This document shows positions 1 to 12,190 of a DNA stretch of 64,000 bases, in pieces (the first letter of the stretch is position 1; every line of letters starts with the position of its first letter). Under the pieces are notes generated by a model. That model had not been told where the DNA came from and searched no databases. It worked only from the letters and a program-made list of their open reading frames with translations. The position numbers and the translations under genes are program-made. Source of the stretch: Euglena gracilis (taxonomy: Eukaryota; Euglenida; Euglenophyceae; Euglenales); the NCBI GenBank assembly GCA_039621445.1, contig CP154956.1:45861291-45925290 (forward strand), in the 5' to 3' direction.

Positions 1-614
1 CGTGCCTGGTGTGTCAGTGAGGCACAGCAACATGATGTTTTGAAGGTTGGGCCGGACAGGCTGAAAGGGAGCTGTGGCTGCTGTACCGGGGCAACAAGCA
101 CAGGAGTGGGCGGAAACCCACCTGGCATTTGAACAGGAGGTGGACACCCTCCGAGGTGGACATGTCCCCCCTGGCTGGTGGTGAAGGTGTCGTCTGCAGG
201 GATGGCGTGTATTGGTTGCCAAGCCGGGCTGCGGTGCGGTAGAGGTGCTATTCAATTACTGTCCCGAAAACAGCCAAGAAGCTGAGGTGAATTCTCAGGA
301 AGGAAGAAAGCACCTCCCAGAACCCTCCTCCTGGAACCCAACGGTGTGGTTCGTCCAAAATCAGGGTTCGGGGATAGCTGGCAAAGAAATGAACCAAGAA
401 ACAAACAAAAAAGCACCTATTTCAACAGCTGCTGGCGGCAGTCGAAAACTTTTGGGGTCCTCCAATTTCTCAAAATTTCAAGGCCTTTTGAATAGTTCTT
501 TAAGAGAGTTTTACAGCATTTTCCGTTTGAAAAGTAGCAGTTTTTGCTGAAATTCTGACAAGATGCCCCAGACAACTCCTTTTTCTGGCTCTTCCATTTT
601 CGGGCCCAAGCAAC

Positions 615-1131
615 CAGGGGGGGGGGAAATTGATATCCGCAATTTTCCCGCAATTTCCGCAATTTTCCGCAATTTCCGCAATTTTCCGCAATTTTCCGCA
701 ATTTTTCCGCAGTTTCCGCAATTTTTCCACAATTTTTCACCATTTTTTTGAAGAATTTTTTCCCCACCACCGAAGATGGAAGATGCAATGAGTTCAAGCC
801 ATTCTTCAAATGGATCAACAGGTGTGCTATTGTGTTTTGTTGTCCCCCCCCCAGTTTACCAATTTTTCTCACAGGTGCACCACTGGTCACAGGATTGGGT
901 GCGTCCCACCTGTGCAAAGAACATCAAGCGTGTTGATTTGTGCTCGCCTGCATCGACGTGGGTGTTGCGGTGTTCTGAACCTCACAATTGAAAATTTTCT
1001 AAGTCCCCCCAAGCAGAAATGTGTTTCCCCGATATCAATTTTTCCGCAATTTTTCCGCAATTTCCGCAATTTTTCCGCAATTTTTCCGCAATTTTTTCGA
1101 AGGCCTCCGATATCAATTTCCCCCCCCCCTG
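615..1131. mobile_element. TIR element with AATTTTCCGC arrays (left arm)
   Basis: Ends are CAG plus a G run plus AAATTGATATC, and the inverted equivalent closing in CTG. Flanks are AGCAAC on both sides, a perfect 6-bp target duplication. The inside holds two arrays of (AATTTYCGC) units at 638-735 and 1036-1097. A related fragment with ATTGATATC and GCGGAAATTGC lies at 53755-53810 beside an acyltransferase exon. Confidence 0.75.
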
Positions 1132-4100
1132 AGCAACATGCCTCTGGAAGTCTCCGGGGTTTGAAGACATGTGGCAGGGGAGGAAACCAGAAGGCGTTCA
1201 TTCTCAATCAACGCCGGGTTGCCGTTTGACCCGATGCAATTGGCTTCCCGGGACCACTCTCAACACAAGTGTGTCCGGTCCGTTTGGAAACCACCCCTGC
1301 CCTGAGTGCCCAAGTTTAAAGGCCGCAGGTCTCTCCTCGTTTGGCCAAACCCTCCTTGTGGAATCTCCTCTCCCTGGTTTCCATAAACCTCCACCCCTCA
1401 AACCCGCCAAAACATACCAGACTCCAGTCCGTTGCAAACTGCCTGGCAGCCTGGCAACAGCATCTGTCGTCTACGTCGTCTGCAAAGATTCACGCCTATG
1501 ACTGGTGTCGCAAGTAGTGCAGGAAGCGTTCCAAAATTTGCAAACAAACCAGCAGATGATTCTAGGGAAGTTCCCATCTTCCACTCCCCCCCATTGCTCT
1601 TTTTTAGCACACCCTTACGCATTCAGGCAGTTTCCCGCCTGGCCTCTCTGGCCTCACAGCTGGTATGCCCCCCCCTCCATCCCTCTCCATTAATTGTGTC
1701 TCTGCAAACCCCGTCTCCATCCCAACTCATAAAAGTTGGCCAAGCCTCTGCTCAAGCGTGACAAGTCAGCTGCTGGCCTCCTGAGAGGGTACTCTGTATT
1801 TTCTTTTAAGCGGATAACCGCCTACGTCGTGTCTTGGCCCCCACCCAACCCCATGCCAACTCCTCAAAGGTGTTTTTAAATTAATGTCAGGATGGTTAGG
1901 CAGTTAACCGCCGAAAACAAATTGTTGGTGGTGAAAAGATTTTGTGGGGGCTCATCCGAATGCTATGAGTGCAGAGTTTCGCAAATCAGTCAATTTTGCT
2001 TTTTTTTGTTTTTTTGGGGGGGTTCCGATCCCCTCACCTGCCCTGGTCGACCACCCTTGCCAAATTTTAACCAATTAACCCCCCCCAAAAATAAGGCCGG
2101 TGGTCCATTTCATGGGTCGGTTGCTGGAGAGCCCGACGGGGGGTCTTATTCATGGGTGGGGTCCATTTTATGGATTTTAGCTGGAAAATTTTTCTACCCC
2201 CCCCCCCAAATGTCCAAAAGTGCCGGGGGGCTCGTTTTCAACAGGAACCGTTTTCTATTTGAGAGCGTTGGCGAAGGCAGGATATCATCGGGTGGCACCT
2301 GCCCACGTCGTCAGTTCTCCAGCTGCCATTGGCTATGGTGTCACTGTCCCCCATTGCAGAGACCCCAGCAGGCAACAGCATCTGGCCAATGCCGGCCTCG
2401 ACACAGGGGAGGGGTGGGGCAACACCACCAGGACTCCACCATTGTTTCTTATTCACTGCAGACATATTCCAAACACGCACCACGTATACACACACAGCAG
2501 ATTCTCTCCAAGTCATCAATTGTTTGTATTGTGGTGGGTGGTAATCCCCGCACCATTCTTTTCTTTTATTTTTAGGCGGTGATTTGCGTTTATTTTACAC
2601 ATATATCTGCCTAAACATTTAAGTCCGTTTTATCTGATACCTCGTGCTTCATTTTAGGCAGTTTTCTGTGTACACTTGTAATATTCATTTGTTTCTCAAA
2701 TGCTGTTAATAATATAAACCATGGAGACACAGCCCTGTGTCACACTCATTCAAAGCCAGTGTTTTTCACCCCATTTCAAACAGTTCCAATATGCCACCAA
2801 ATCACAATTCACACACAATCAGAAATCGTTTTGGCGGATAACTGCACAAAACCACGTCCAGAACATTTTGACCCAAAGCTGCTACACACCTAAAACCTGA
2901 ACCTAAAATGTTGCCCCTTTTTAGGTGGGTTTTAAAACAGCCAAAAAAACACAAAACCGGTTTGGCAATTCGCTCCGCCTGGTTTGCTTTATCTTTGGGA
3001 TATTTTGAGAAAATCAAGTTTTGACCAAAGAAACGGCCTCCAAAACACCCCCCAATGGCCGTTATTGGAAAAAACCGACCCGGAACACAGGTCTGGTGTG
3101 TCGGCGGCCAAAACGGTGCACGGAGGGCAATAGAGGATATCCTTTTTTTTTAAAGCACATTTGGTTTTCAAGGCACTTTCGGAAGCAATGTACACTTTCA
3201 TCTTGTTTTTTTTTCTGACCGAAAATCTCACCCCGACGAAATGGCAGAGTCGAAACTGGGGGGGGGGGTGGCTAATCTGACTCATTGGACCCTTGTCGGC
3301 TGAATAACTCGGGCCTGGCGGGGAGTTGGGGGGGGGGGTAAAACGGAGGGGATTCAGGGGGGGGATTTCGGGAATGTGTCTGGGGTGATGGTGATAACCT
3401 ATGGCTTCATTCCCAACCCAGAGGCGGGTGTTCCAACCCCCGCTTCTTCCCTCGGTGAGCTTTGTTCTTATTCTAAAGAGATAAGAGCTCAGCGACCCTA
3501 ACTGCAGGTTTTATTTACGCCTGTCGGCTTGACCGGCTTTAATGCGTCGCTTGATTGCAACTGTCTGTGGCCACAGGTTTGTCCAAATCCGACATTGGTT
3601 GGAGACCAGCCGCGACCCAAGGAAGATAATTAAAAGCATTCGACCTTCCTCAAAGTCCAAAAGCAAAATGCCACCCAACCTCCTGCAGCAGCCCCCCCCC
3701 CCCCCGGGCACGGGGCAACCATCCCGAGAGCTGCCGGTTGTGCCTGTCCTCCTCTGGCACTTGGCTGGGGCTGTCGTCCATCACTGTGCCATCCCCTTCC
3801 TTGTCTTATCAGCCGCTCTGGGATGGGCTTTGGAAGCCTCTGGCTCATCCTGTGCCTGGCGATGGGCCTCGTGAAGCCCACGGTGAGCATTAGCACCTTG
3901 GCCCTTATCCGCCCATTCGCAACAACCGACTCGGCGGGCCACCGCGTGTTGTGCTGGAGGGTTGTCCTGGGGTCGCGGCACCGTGCGTGCGATATGGGGG
4001 GGAAATATGCACCGTGCAGTTTTTGCAGTTTTTTTTTGCAGTTTTCACGTTTTGGGGTTTTTTTGCAATTTTTTTTGCAGTTTTTTTGCAGCTTTTTTTG

Positions 4101-5097
4101 CTGCTCTTTTTGCTGTTTTTTTTTTTTGAGATTTGATTCCAGTTTGCGGAAACCTGAGGTGTCTGTTTTTTTGGTGCTGGATTATATGTTTGAAGGGTGT
4201 TTCTCAAGAAAAAGCACCATCTGTTCATGGGTTGTGTTGTCTACAGTTATCCCACCAATTGTCTTGCCCCCAACTGTCTTGCCAACTGCCTTGCCTCTTA
4301 ATACAACAGAGATTGGTTGGTGTAGCCTCCATTTCAAAAAAACAGATTGTTTCGGTGACAAGACCACAATTACTGCCCAACCAAAATTGCTCCAATTTCC
4401 AGCCTGTGGTGATAGATGTCACGATGAATATTTTGGCAAGCGTGATTTGCACACTCCTGAGCAGATTGAACTATTTGTGTTGGGATTCCTAGGGACTAAA
4501 TACAAAAACTGTTTTTTTTTGTGCAAATTTTGTTGAAGTTGGAGTTGAGGATTTCGAAATTCGTGGTGCCGCAAAGAGCACAAGCTCCTGAAGAAGATTC
4601 GGTCTTGCCCCAAGCATTGTGGCCATTTCACACAAGCCAAATGCTTCAAAGAGCAAGAAGTTCTTTCTTATTTGCAAAAAATTCCCAGATTGTAGACCAT
4701 TTGGCAATCCCCTAAGGACAATGTTCACAGTTTGTGGTGGTTGTTGTAGATTTTTTTTCATCGTGACACGGGGAAACTGCACTAGGTGATGGACCGAAAG
4801 TTCCAAACTGAACATGCCCTGCAAGAAATGAAGCATTGAAAATTTCTGAAATGTGCATTTTCCCACATTTATGTGCAGTTTCTCCCCCCCCAATGGATAT
4901 GGCCCGGCAAAGGGGGGGGGCGGTTCAATTTTCCTGCATTTTTGTGCCTTTTTTAAATCCTGTATTATTAATAGGATTTTTTGCATTCTGCTGGGAAAGT
5001 TACTGAATTGACAAATTTATATTTGAAAAATACCTATTTTCATTGTTCGGGACGTTTCCAGATTTCTGTTTTTTTTGTTTGGGGGGGAGGAAGGGGG
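1132..5097. other. Outer arm region, no certain gene
   Basis: Contains T/C-rich and G-run sequence. Moderately coding-like frames at 2220-2480 and 3542-3980 could be exons of the glycosyltransferase or of another gene, but splice edges and motifs are not convincing apart from the 3823 candidate. At 4012-4130 there is a TTTTTTGCAG-type repeat that differs between the arms. Confidence 0.5.
3823..3879 (+). CDS. Possible signal-anchor exon upstream of the glycosyltransferase
   Basis: ATG 3823 opens MGFGSLWLILCLAMGLVKPT and is followed at once by GTGAGC, a good donor. The hydrophobic stretch would suit the N-terminus of a type II Golgi protein. The phase to the next recognised exon was not proven. 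The mirror copy is at 44866-44922 on the minus strand. Confidence 0.3.
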
Positions 5098-5395
5098 TTT
5101 ACCATAGGAGGAGGCACTAGCTCATTCGAGCTCGAGCCTCCTCGAATGACGCTTGAGGAGATTCTTGAGCCCTCCCACGTGGGGCACGCAGGGCCCTGCA
5201 AACTGTTGTCAACGGGACTTGCACAACAAAAGGGAGTTGTGCACACAGGGCACACAGTACACTTTTGTTTACACAATTTAGTTATTCTTTGCCATTTTTC
5301 CCGAACCACCTCGAACGCGCGTTTGAGGAGGCTCCAGAGCCTCCTTGAACGAACTTGAACCTCCATTATGGGGTTGGAACCTCCTCCTGCAGGAC
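5098..5395. repeat. Fold-back element next to glycosyltransferase exon 1 (left)
   Basis: Starts TTTACCATAGGAGGAGGC and ends CCTCCTCCTGCAGG. Arms of CTCGAGC-type and CCTCCTCGAA/TTGAGGAGG-type inverted motifs enclose a unique middle with GTTGTGCAC. The TAGGAGGA end recalls the ends of the palindromic satellite. Mirror copy at 43345-43642. Confidence 0.5.
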
Positions 5396-5456
5396 CACCA
5401 CTCCAACGCCCCACCTCCCCCAGTCGTTTACCGCAGGACAGTGGTTGTGAGAAGGG

Positions 5457-5489
5457 CATGATAGGGCACAGCCAGGGCGCCCTATCATG
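5457..5489. promoter_or_regulatory. Hairpin just before the exon 1 ATG
   Basis: CATGATAGGGC and GCCCTATCATG form a perfect 11-bp stem with an 11-nt loop. The second arm contains the candidate ATG at 5487. Role unknown; it may be a small transposon footprint. Confidence 0.35.
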
Positions 5490-5702
5490 AGGGGGGGCAC
5501 ACCGTGCGGTGGGGCCAAACTGCCGGCCTCTTTCGACGTCTGGGCCGCCTTCCCGCCGTGCACCGCAAGCCCCGCTGTCGCGGTGGACCTCTTCCTGTGC
5601 TTCAGCCAAAACCTGAGCGCAGACGCGGAGGCGGCCGCCGCCACGCAAACCATCATCGACGGCTTCACCGCCCGGCGCGCCAGCGGCGGTGCCCCGGGAG
5701 GG
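5487..5702 (+). CDS. Glycosyltransferase-like exon 1 (left arm)
   Basis: The frame from ATG 5487 reads [15 protein letters not shown], then [10 protein letters not shown] and an acidic/alanine stretch to GGAPGG. The FPPC...DLFLCFS pattern is the N-terminal hallmark I associate with this family. It may be an internal exon rather than the true start, because an upstream signal-anchor candidate lies at 3823. The 3' edge is set at a GTTTGG donor and is approximate. Confidence 0.6.
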
Positions 5703-6211
5703 GTTTGGGGCAACTTTCCGCCGCCCCCCTTCACGGGGAACGGCTTTGGGGGGAAGAGGATGTCAATACGGCCGAGGGTCCCAGAAGCCTCATGAGTGAA
5801 AGGTCCGGGTAGCTTCGGCTCACCTGTACGGCCCCTGGGGAATGGGTCAGCGGCCACTCCGTGGCGCACTTGGGTGCAGGGGGAGAGTGAGCAACGGAGG
5901 CCACCCGTGCCAGAGGGCCCTGGCCAATCCCCATCCCCAAACAGGGTTCTGTTTGCTTTCCCAGGGGGCACACGGGCGTTTGGGTCACTTGGGACCCAAA
6001 AAGGTCTTTGCTGACGTGAAAGGGGAAAGCGCCCCTTGTCCTTCATGGCTCAGTCAGCTTCCTTCTCCTTTCGTCCATTGGCCTTCTCAGCCTGACAGCC
6101 TGCCCTGTAAACGCTGTTGCCTCCTTGGCCAGCTGGCGTCTGCAGACTGCCCTCCTTGCCCATGAGGACATTCCAGCCCCTCCGCCCGACCAGTGGCCGG
6201 CCCCCTCCCAG

Positions 6212-6336
6212 CCCCTGGTTGGCCGGCTTGCTTCCGCCGGGTCCGGGCCGTCTCCACATACATCGCCCCGGAGGAAGACCTCTACTTGCCGTACGCGTCC
6301 GCGGAGAACCCGGACTGGGTGAAGGGCCCCGGGCAG
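6212..6336 (+). CDS. Glycosyltransferase-like exon 2 (left arm)
   Basis: The exon starts after CTCCCAG. It reads [19 protein letters not shown], then [22 protein letters not shown]. The cysteine-phenylalanine start and the DLY(L/V)P block followed by WV.GP match the family pattern. The 3' end is CAG|GC, a GC donor, and its glutamine codon joins in frame to exon 3. Confidence 0.65.
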
Positions 6337-6905
6337 GCCAGCAGGAAGTCCACCTGTGTAACACTTGTATACCACTTTTGGCCATTTTTTATTCTATTTT
6401 TTTGCCACTTTTGTCCACTTTTGGCTGCCTATGTCCACTTTTGGCTTCTTTTGGCCATTTTTTTTTGCCTCTTTTGGTCCTTTCTGGCCATTTTCAGTCA
6501 TTTATGGTTGGTTTTGGCCATTTCTTGCTTCTGGCAGCTTTTTGCTGCTTCTGGCTGTTTCCTGCTGTTTCCGGAAGCTTTTGGCTGCTTCGGGCTGCTT
6601 CTGGCTGCTTTTGGTATTCTTTTCGTCACCTTTGGCCACTTCAAGCCCATGCAGTGGCCACACACACAGTCCAGGAGTTGTAGGTGCACGTGTGGCCGTG
6701 GGCAACCACAATCCTTGTTGCCTGGGACCTCCTCCCCCAAAAGGTGAGTTTTTCCTTCCCGCGCTTTGCACCGAGTTTTTTTTTTTTTCATTTTCGGCAA
6801 ATGTTTGCCCGAGAAGTGCCCGAAATGGCACTTTGGGGGGATCGAAAATTTTCGGCCTGGCACTTTGCGCTGGGCTGGACCGTGGCACTGTTTAGGTGGT
6901 CCCCC

Positions 6906-7177
6906 TCAGGCTTTTTTTTTAAGTCGAGTGCCTACCCCACGGGGGGGGTGCTAGGGGCAGGTACCCTATAGCGCCCCATCCGACCCCCCGGGGGGGGGGT
7001 CGGGCTTTTGGGGTGCCTGCCCATAGCAGGCACCACCCTCTGACCCCGGCACCGAAGGCGCCGGGGGCCTGGAAAAGGCCATTTTCAATGAAAATTTTCT
7101 GGTTCCCCCCGAGCCCCCCTGGTAGGGGCAGGCCCCCTATAACCCCCCCCCCCCCCGGTCGGTAAAAACAAGCCTGG
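6906..7177. mobile_element. CCAGGC-family MITE M1 (left arm)
   Basis: 272 bp from TCAGGCTTTTTTTTTAAG to TAAAAACAAGCCTGG. Flanks TCCCCC and TCTCCC agree at 5 of 6. The core GCACCGAAGGCGCC and the TTTTCAATGAAAATTTTC hairpin are shared with M2. It lies inside glycosyltransferase intron 2 and has no coding capacity. Confidence 0.75.
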
Positions 7178-7337
7178 TCTCCCTCACCCCCCTGCCAGCA
7201 GGCAAGGACAGCCAGCGGATCCCATTGGGTGACGTCAATGAAGGTTCATGAAGACAGTTGCCCCCCCCCGCGTCCCCCCCCCCCGTGTCCCCGTCATAAA
7301 TCCAGAAGAAAAATCTGTGCATGGAAAAAAATCCCTA

Positions 7338-7962
7338 GTGGGATCCGGTGGGATCCGGTGGGATCCGGTGGGAACCCACTTGTCAAATGGTCAAGACGGT
7401 CAAGTCCCCGGTCGGATCCAGCGGGATCCGGTGGGATCCGGTGGGATCCGAAATTTGATGTAACCCCCCCCAAATAACACCCCCCTGGTGTGTTATTTGG
7501 GCACCCGAACTGGGGCCCCAGGGGGGTGTGTTATTTGGGGGGGTGTTATTTTTACATGGAAAACCAAATGAAAACAGGGGGGGGTGTTATTTGGGCGCAC
7601 GAAATCGGCCCCGAGGGGGGGGGTGTTAATTGGGGGTGTTATTTGGGGGGGGGGGTTATTTTTCTTTTGACTGACAAAAAAATGTGCCCGACTAAGATCC
7701 GGGACGCGGGGAGAAGCGTCTTGAACCACCCCCAAAGTCTCATGCTGCAAAGAAGAATGTGCAACTAAACAGAGCTAAAAGGTGACTCATGTGGGACAAA
7801 AAAGAGGCTAAGGCCCTGACGCCGGGGGCATGTGGACCCGCTGCATGATGCAAAAAGAATATCTGGTCCAAACCACCTTGTTGCGTGTATTTTTTCCCAG
7901 TCCCCCCCCCCCCAGGCAACCCACCAGAACCCCACCGGATCCCACCGGATCCCACCGGAGTC
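7338..7962. repeat. GGATCCGGTG decamers flanking an AAATAACAC element (left arm)
   Basis: GGTGGGATCC decamers at 7338-7375 and 7411-7450 face inverted GGATCCCACC decamers at 7930-7962. Between them, at about 7463-7672, lies an element built of inverted CCCCAAATAACACCCCC motifs. Mirror copy at about 40780-41402. Confidence 0.6.
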
Positions 7963-8205
7963 CAAAAACCGGGGATGACTGTCTTTGCCTGCCTGCCGGA
8001 CCGAAGGGGGGGTTCCGACCCCCACCTGCCCTTATATCGAACCCAATGCAGGGCGATGCAGCACCAAAAAAGGTAAATACCAGTGTTTTTGACGAAATAC
8101 CTACCTCACCCCCTGTTCATTCCCACGTTTTCTGGTCGGACAGGGAGAAGAGGGGAGCAATTTTTTTTACAGGGGCGCTTCCTGCTGCCTGGCGCCAACT
8201 TGCAG

Positions 8206-8246
8206 TTCTTGGCCATGGCACAGGCCTTTGAAGACGGCACCTGGGG
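8206..8246 (+). CDS. Glycosyltransferase-like micro-exon 3 (left arm)
   Basis: About 41 nt after TTGCAG read [14 protein letters not shown]. Joined to exon 2 this gives [17 protein letters not shown], then [13 protein letters not shown] in exon 4, the expected order for the family. It is short, so it was chosen for its in-frame joins rather than by length. The donor is unclear (a GA or GG dinucleotide would be needed). Confidence 0.45.
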
Positions 8247-8700
8247 GAATTACAGCTGTGTCCTCCCCTGCTAGCCTCTCAAAGTACCCTCCGATGTTGT
8301 CTTTTCATCCTGTCTTCCGATCGTCGTGGGCTTTTGGCTCAGCATAAGTCTTGATTTACCCTTTGGCCGCTGATTGGCATCAGTTGGTGTGACAGCTGGC
8401 TGTGACCAGGCAGAAGTGAACCACTTGTGCTTCTAATCCCCAAGTCAATCTCGTGGAGGGGGTTTCGTGGTATTTCTGACGACGATCAGTTGCAGAAATG
8501 GCTGAAAATGCAGAATGCAAAGGATATTGACAAAAAATATGACATGAGATCAGCAGAATGACCCGACCTCCGCAGGACCACTTGTGGTGGCATCTGCAGC
8601 TTGCTGTGGCCACACCCCACGGCAACGTTCCCCTGGGGGGATGACCTTTGTGCCAAAAGGGTTCAATTGCAGCATTTTTTTTGCCTTAAAGGTTCTGGAT

Positions 8701-10830
8701 CAGGGGTTTCCAATTTTTTTTAGTCATGGACCCCGGGGAGGAAGGGGGGGGGTGGGTGGGTCCGGCCGAGCCCCCCCCCCCGGGCGGGGGGGGGTCCCCC
8801 CAGGAGGGGGTTCCCCCCCCGGAGGGGGTTCCCCCCCCCCGGAGGGGATTTGGATTTGGATTTGTAGTGCCCCGCGTTGCTGCGCAGTGCCTCCAGCCGT
8901 GGGCGTACACAAGCACCACTCAGGAGGGCACCCCCGGAGCCCGGGCATGAAGATTTGATGTGGGATTTTGGGATTTGTTGGGGGTTCGCCTGTGGGGGGG
9001 TGTGGGGTTTGGTGTCCAGGGGGTAAATAGAGTGAGTTGTGAAAACTAGAGAGTACCGTAAAAGTACGGGGTGGGGGATAGGAAAAAAAAACGTGGGTGA
9101 ACAGTGGGAGGGAATGACACAAGAGGCGCGGAGAGGAGTCCAAAGTACAGGATGTCCAAAGGAAAGGGCGAGCATGAGACATGCGGGAAAAAACTGAGTC
9201 GGCGATGCGTGCCTGCTGGGGTCATCACAGGCGGACGGGTGGATGGTGGTGGAGGTGGAAAAATAAAAGTCCTCGGGCGAGTGCCGAGGGTTCTGGCTGT
9301 GTGGCGGGTGGTGGAAGGGGCGGATGTAGAGGGGGGGCCGGTCGTGAACATCGTATGATGATCCGCTGAGCGCGAAGGGCATGTGGAAGCTGGTAGGTGG
9401 GTTTACGTGGGAGTTGGAAGGGTAGCACACCATGGCGGGCTGAGTAGCTGAGAAAGTTAATGGGTCACCCGGAAATATATGGGGTAAAGCACTACAGGCT
9501 GATTGTGACAGGGTGATTGTGACGTCCGGAAAGATGGTGGGTAGGTTGGGATGATCCGGTAGCTTATTTTAAACACCACGTGGGGTGGTTGGTGTGCAGT
9601 ACACCGTGGTTGTGGGATTATCCAGGAGTTTGGTAGTGGGGTGGGAGAGATACCACAGGGGGGTTCCGGTTATGCGGAAGTTTGGTGCATTTAATTTCCA
9701 GAAGTGCTATGTGTGGAAGGCCACGGGGGGGGGTCCCAGGTTTCAGCGGGTCGAACACCATGGTTTGGTTGGGATTATCCGGAATTTCGACAGGTTAGAC
9801 TCCACAGGGTGGCTGGGGTCATCCCAAAGTTCGGTGGGTGGTGAAAAAACAACGGAGTGGTGAGGCAAGCCTGAAATACAGCGGGTTGAATATCACGGGG
9901 TATTCGGAATGGTCCGGAAACTCGGTGGGTAAGACACCATCTGGGCGAGGGGGTTATCCGTAGTTCAGAGTTCTACACCAAGGGGCTGTCAGATTTATTC
10001 AGGAATCGGAAAGAACACCGTGGGGGTTGGGTTATCGGAAAGTTCGGTTGGTTGTGGTTATCCGGAGCGTTTGGGGGGTCCGGGCAGTCGGTGTGAAGAA
10101 CAGCACAGGGGGGGGGGGCTGTTCAGAAGTTCGGCGCGTAGCACACCTTGGAAGTTCGGAGGGTTGGACACACTGGGGTGGTTGGGGGTGAAACGGTGAA
10201 GTCGGTGAGTAAGACACCATTGGGGGGTCCACAAGTTGGGTGGGTTGAACACCACGGGGTGGTTTAGTGGGTAAAACAACATGGGATGGGGTAATTGGTG
10301 TAGTCCAGAAATTTGATGGGTCTGAAACCAGGGATGAGGGTGTCCAGAAGTTCGTGGGAGAAACACCATGGGTTTTTGCATAATAAATATATCATGGTGG
10401 GCAAGACAGGGCGGAATATATTGGGTACCCGGAAGTTCGAGGTTAAACACTGTGGGGTGGAAGAAATTCAGCGGGTGAGATAGATGGGGTGGTTGGGGTT
10501 ATCCAGAAGCTCGGTGGGTCAGGTAACGCGGGTTGATTTGGGTAGTCCTGAAGAGGGGAAACAACGGGGTGATTGTGTTTTAAATGGAACAAGATGGGGG
10601 ACCCCCCGGAGGGGGTTACACCCCCCCCGGAGGGGGTTCCCCCCCCCCCCGAGGGAGGGGTACCCCCCCGGAGGGGGGGGGGATAACGCCACAGGTGCCG
10701 AAAATTTTTGAAAACGGGGCATTTGCGCGATTTTTGGCCATTTTGAGTGGGACCCCCCCCCGGCCCCCCCCCCAGGGGGTGGGTGGGTGGGTGGGGGGAC
10801 CCCCTCCCCCCCGGTCTTAAAAAGACCCCT
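8701..10830. mobile_element. Large element M6 with ~50-bp tandem repeats (left arm)
   Basis: The left end (CAGGGGTTTCC, then ATGGACCCCGGGG and GGTCCGGCCGAGCC) and right end (CTTAAAAAGACCCCTC after GGTGGGTGGG) match the two ends of M7 at 58984-59271. Between 9480 and 10560 the sequence is a degenerate ~50-bp repeat (AAGTTCGGTGGGT, GAACACCA, GGGGTGGTTGGGGTTATCC). No clear target duplication. Lies in glycosyltransferase intron 3. Confidence 0.55.
9480..10560. repeat. Degenerate ~50-bp minisatellite (left arm)
   Basis: Repeated cues GTTCGGTGGGT, ACACCAYGGGG and GGTTATCCGGAA recur about every 45-55 bp with many changes. Mirror copy at about 38170-39260. Confidence 0.75.
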
Positions 10831-10856
10831 CATCCCTCATCGAGTGTGTTCAAAGT

Positions 10857-10958
10857 TCACACACACACGCACACACACGCACACGCACATGCACGCACAT
10901 ACACACACACACACGCACGCACGCACGCACGCACAGACACACACACACACAGACACAG

Positions 10959-11012
<54 letters not shown>
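10857..11012. repeat. CA/CG microsatellite (left arm)
   Basis: Mostly (CA)n with CACG and CAGA interruptions. The right copy at 37713-37885 has a different length and interruption pattern. Confidence 0.95.
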
Positions 11013-11647
11013 CTCTTTCACCCACCACCAGGCATCATTTTTTAAGGCGATAGTTTTCAAGAAATTTTAAGGTTCTTTAAGGCACTTTTTTAAGGTTTTT
11101 CAAGCAGTTTTGGAAATTTGAAGTTTTTTTAAGGCATCTATTTTCCAAGGGCGGCCAAAGAGCCATCTGGGCATCGAACCAACGTCGGTCCAGGTTGAAA
11201 ATCAAAAAGTTGGAAAACCCCTTTTTTTGAGTTTTGAGTGGATAGACAAGCGATCCAGCGATGCCAGAAATCATTTCTTCCCCTGGAGTTGGCTTGTTTT
11301 TGCCGAAATTTTGCACCTTTTTCGCTCAAAATTTGAAAAATTCAGGACGGTCTTTTTTCAAGGTCTTTCAAGGTTTCTTAAGGGTTTTTAAGGTATTTTG
11401 CCCAAAATTTAAAATTTAAGGATTTTTTCAAGGTTTGGTAAGGCACCTCAAAAATTAATGCCTACCCACCACTCATACCCCCCCCAACTTGTATGGACCG
11501 ATTCTTCACGTTGTCCACTGCAGATAAAGCCCCTCTGGTAAATTGTCACCTTGCCTTGTACTAGCTTGGCCGGTGACAACTTCCTGAGGGGCACTGCCTC
11601 TTTAACACGCACGCACGGAAGAAAAAAAATGAACCCCCCCAAGCCAG

Positions 11648-11817
11648 GGGTGGGGACACGGCCGACGCGTGGTTCCTGATGGAGATGGACACCACCCCCC
11701 GGCGGGCCAACTGGCTGCCGGACCTCCTCCAGGAGGTCACCGCCCGGGCCCCCTTCGCCGTGCTGGGCAGCTTCTACCGCGGGGACCAGTGGGACAAGTT
11801 CCCCATGCCTCCCGGCC
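11648..11817 (+). CDS. Glycosyltransferase-like exon 4, MEMD motif (left arm)
   Basis: Reads [18 protein letters not shown], then [31 protein letters not shown]. The [10 protein letters not shown]...WL...PF.V.GS.YRG.WDKF series is the best conserved part of the gene and probably the nucleotide-sugar and metal site. Start after CCAG; the 3' edge is approximate. Confidence 0.7.
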
Positions 11818-12190
11818 AGACCTCCCGCCACAGACCCGTGGGGCTTGACAGGAGTTCCTGTGTGCCGTGCCCATCGGTGGATGGGATCCCATAATCACAC
11901 AGCCTGGACCAAAACTTAGGCTGCCTACTTCTTAGCCTTTCTTTGTGCAAATGTGCAAGCTAAGTCCACTTCTCGGTCTTAAGTGCGAAGTCGACCGCCT
12001 GAGAAAAGGAAGACAGGAAGAGTCACATGACAAGGCAGCTTTGGATCTGCTGGTCATTGCGGGTGACGCCCAGGCCAAAGCAAGCAATCCCATGCGACCC
12101 AACCTATTTTTTAGACCCAACGGAGCCTCACTGGGTTGCATTTTCCTTCCAACGTTCTTGATGCGTTGGTGTTTGTCTTTGGGCCGGCAG

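Noticed and set aside
1892-2575. 227-codon frame on the plus strand
   Set aside because: Runs through T and G homopolymers with no motif; probably chance, though 2220-2480 has mild coding character.
11155-11300. Possible tRNA: GGTTCGATGCC box-B match on the minus strand
   Set aside because: No suitable box A at the right distance, and the T-stem pairs at only 3 of 5 positions.
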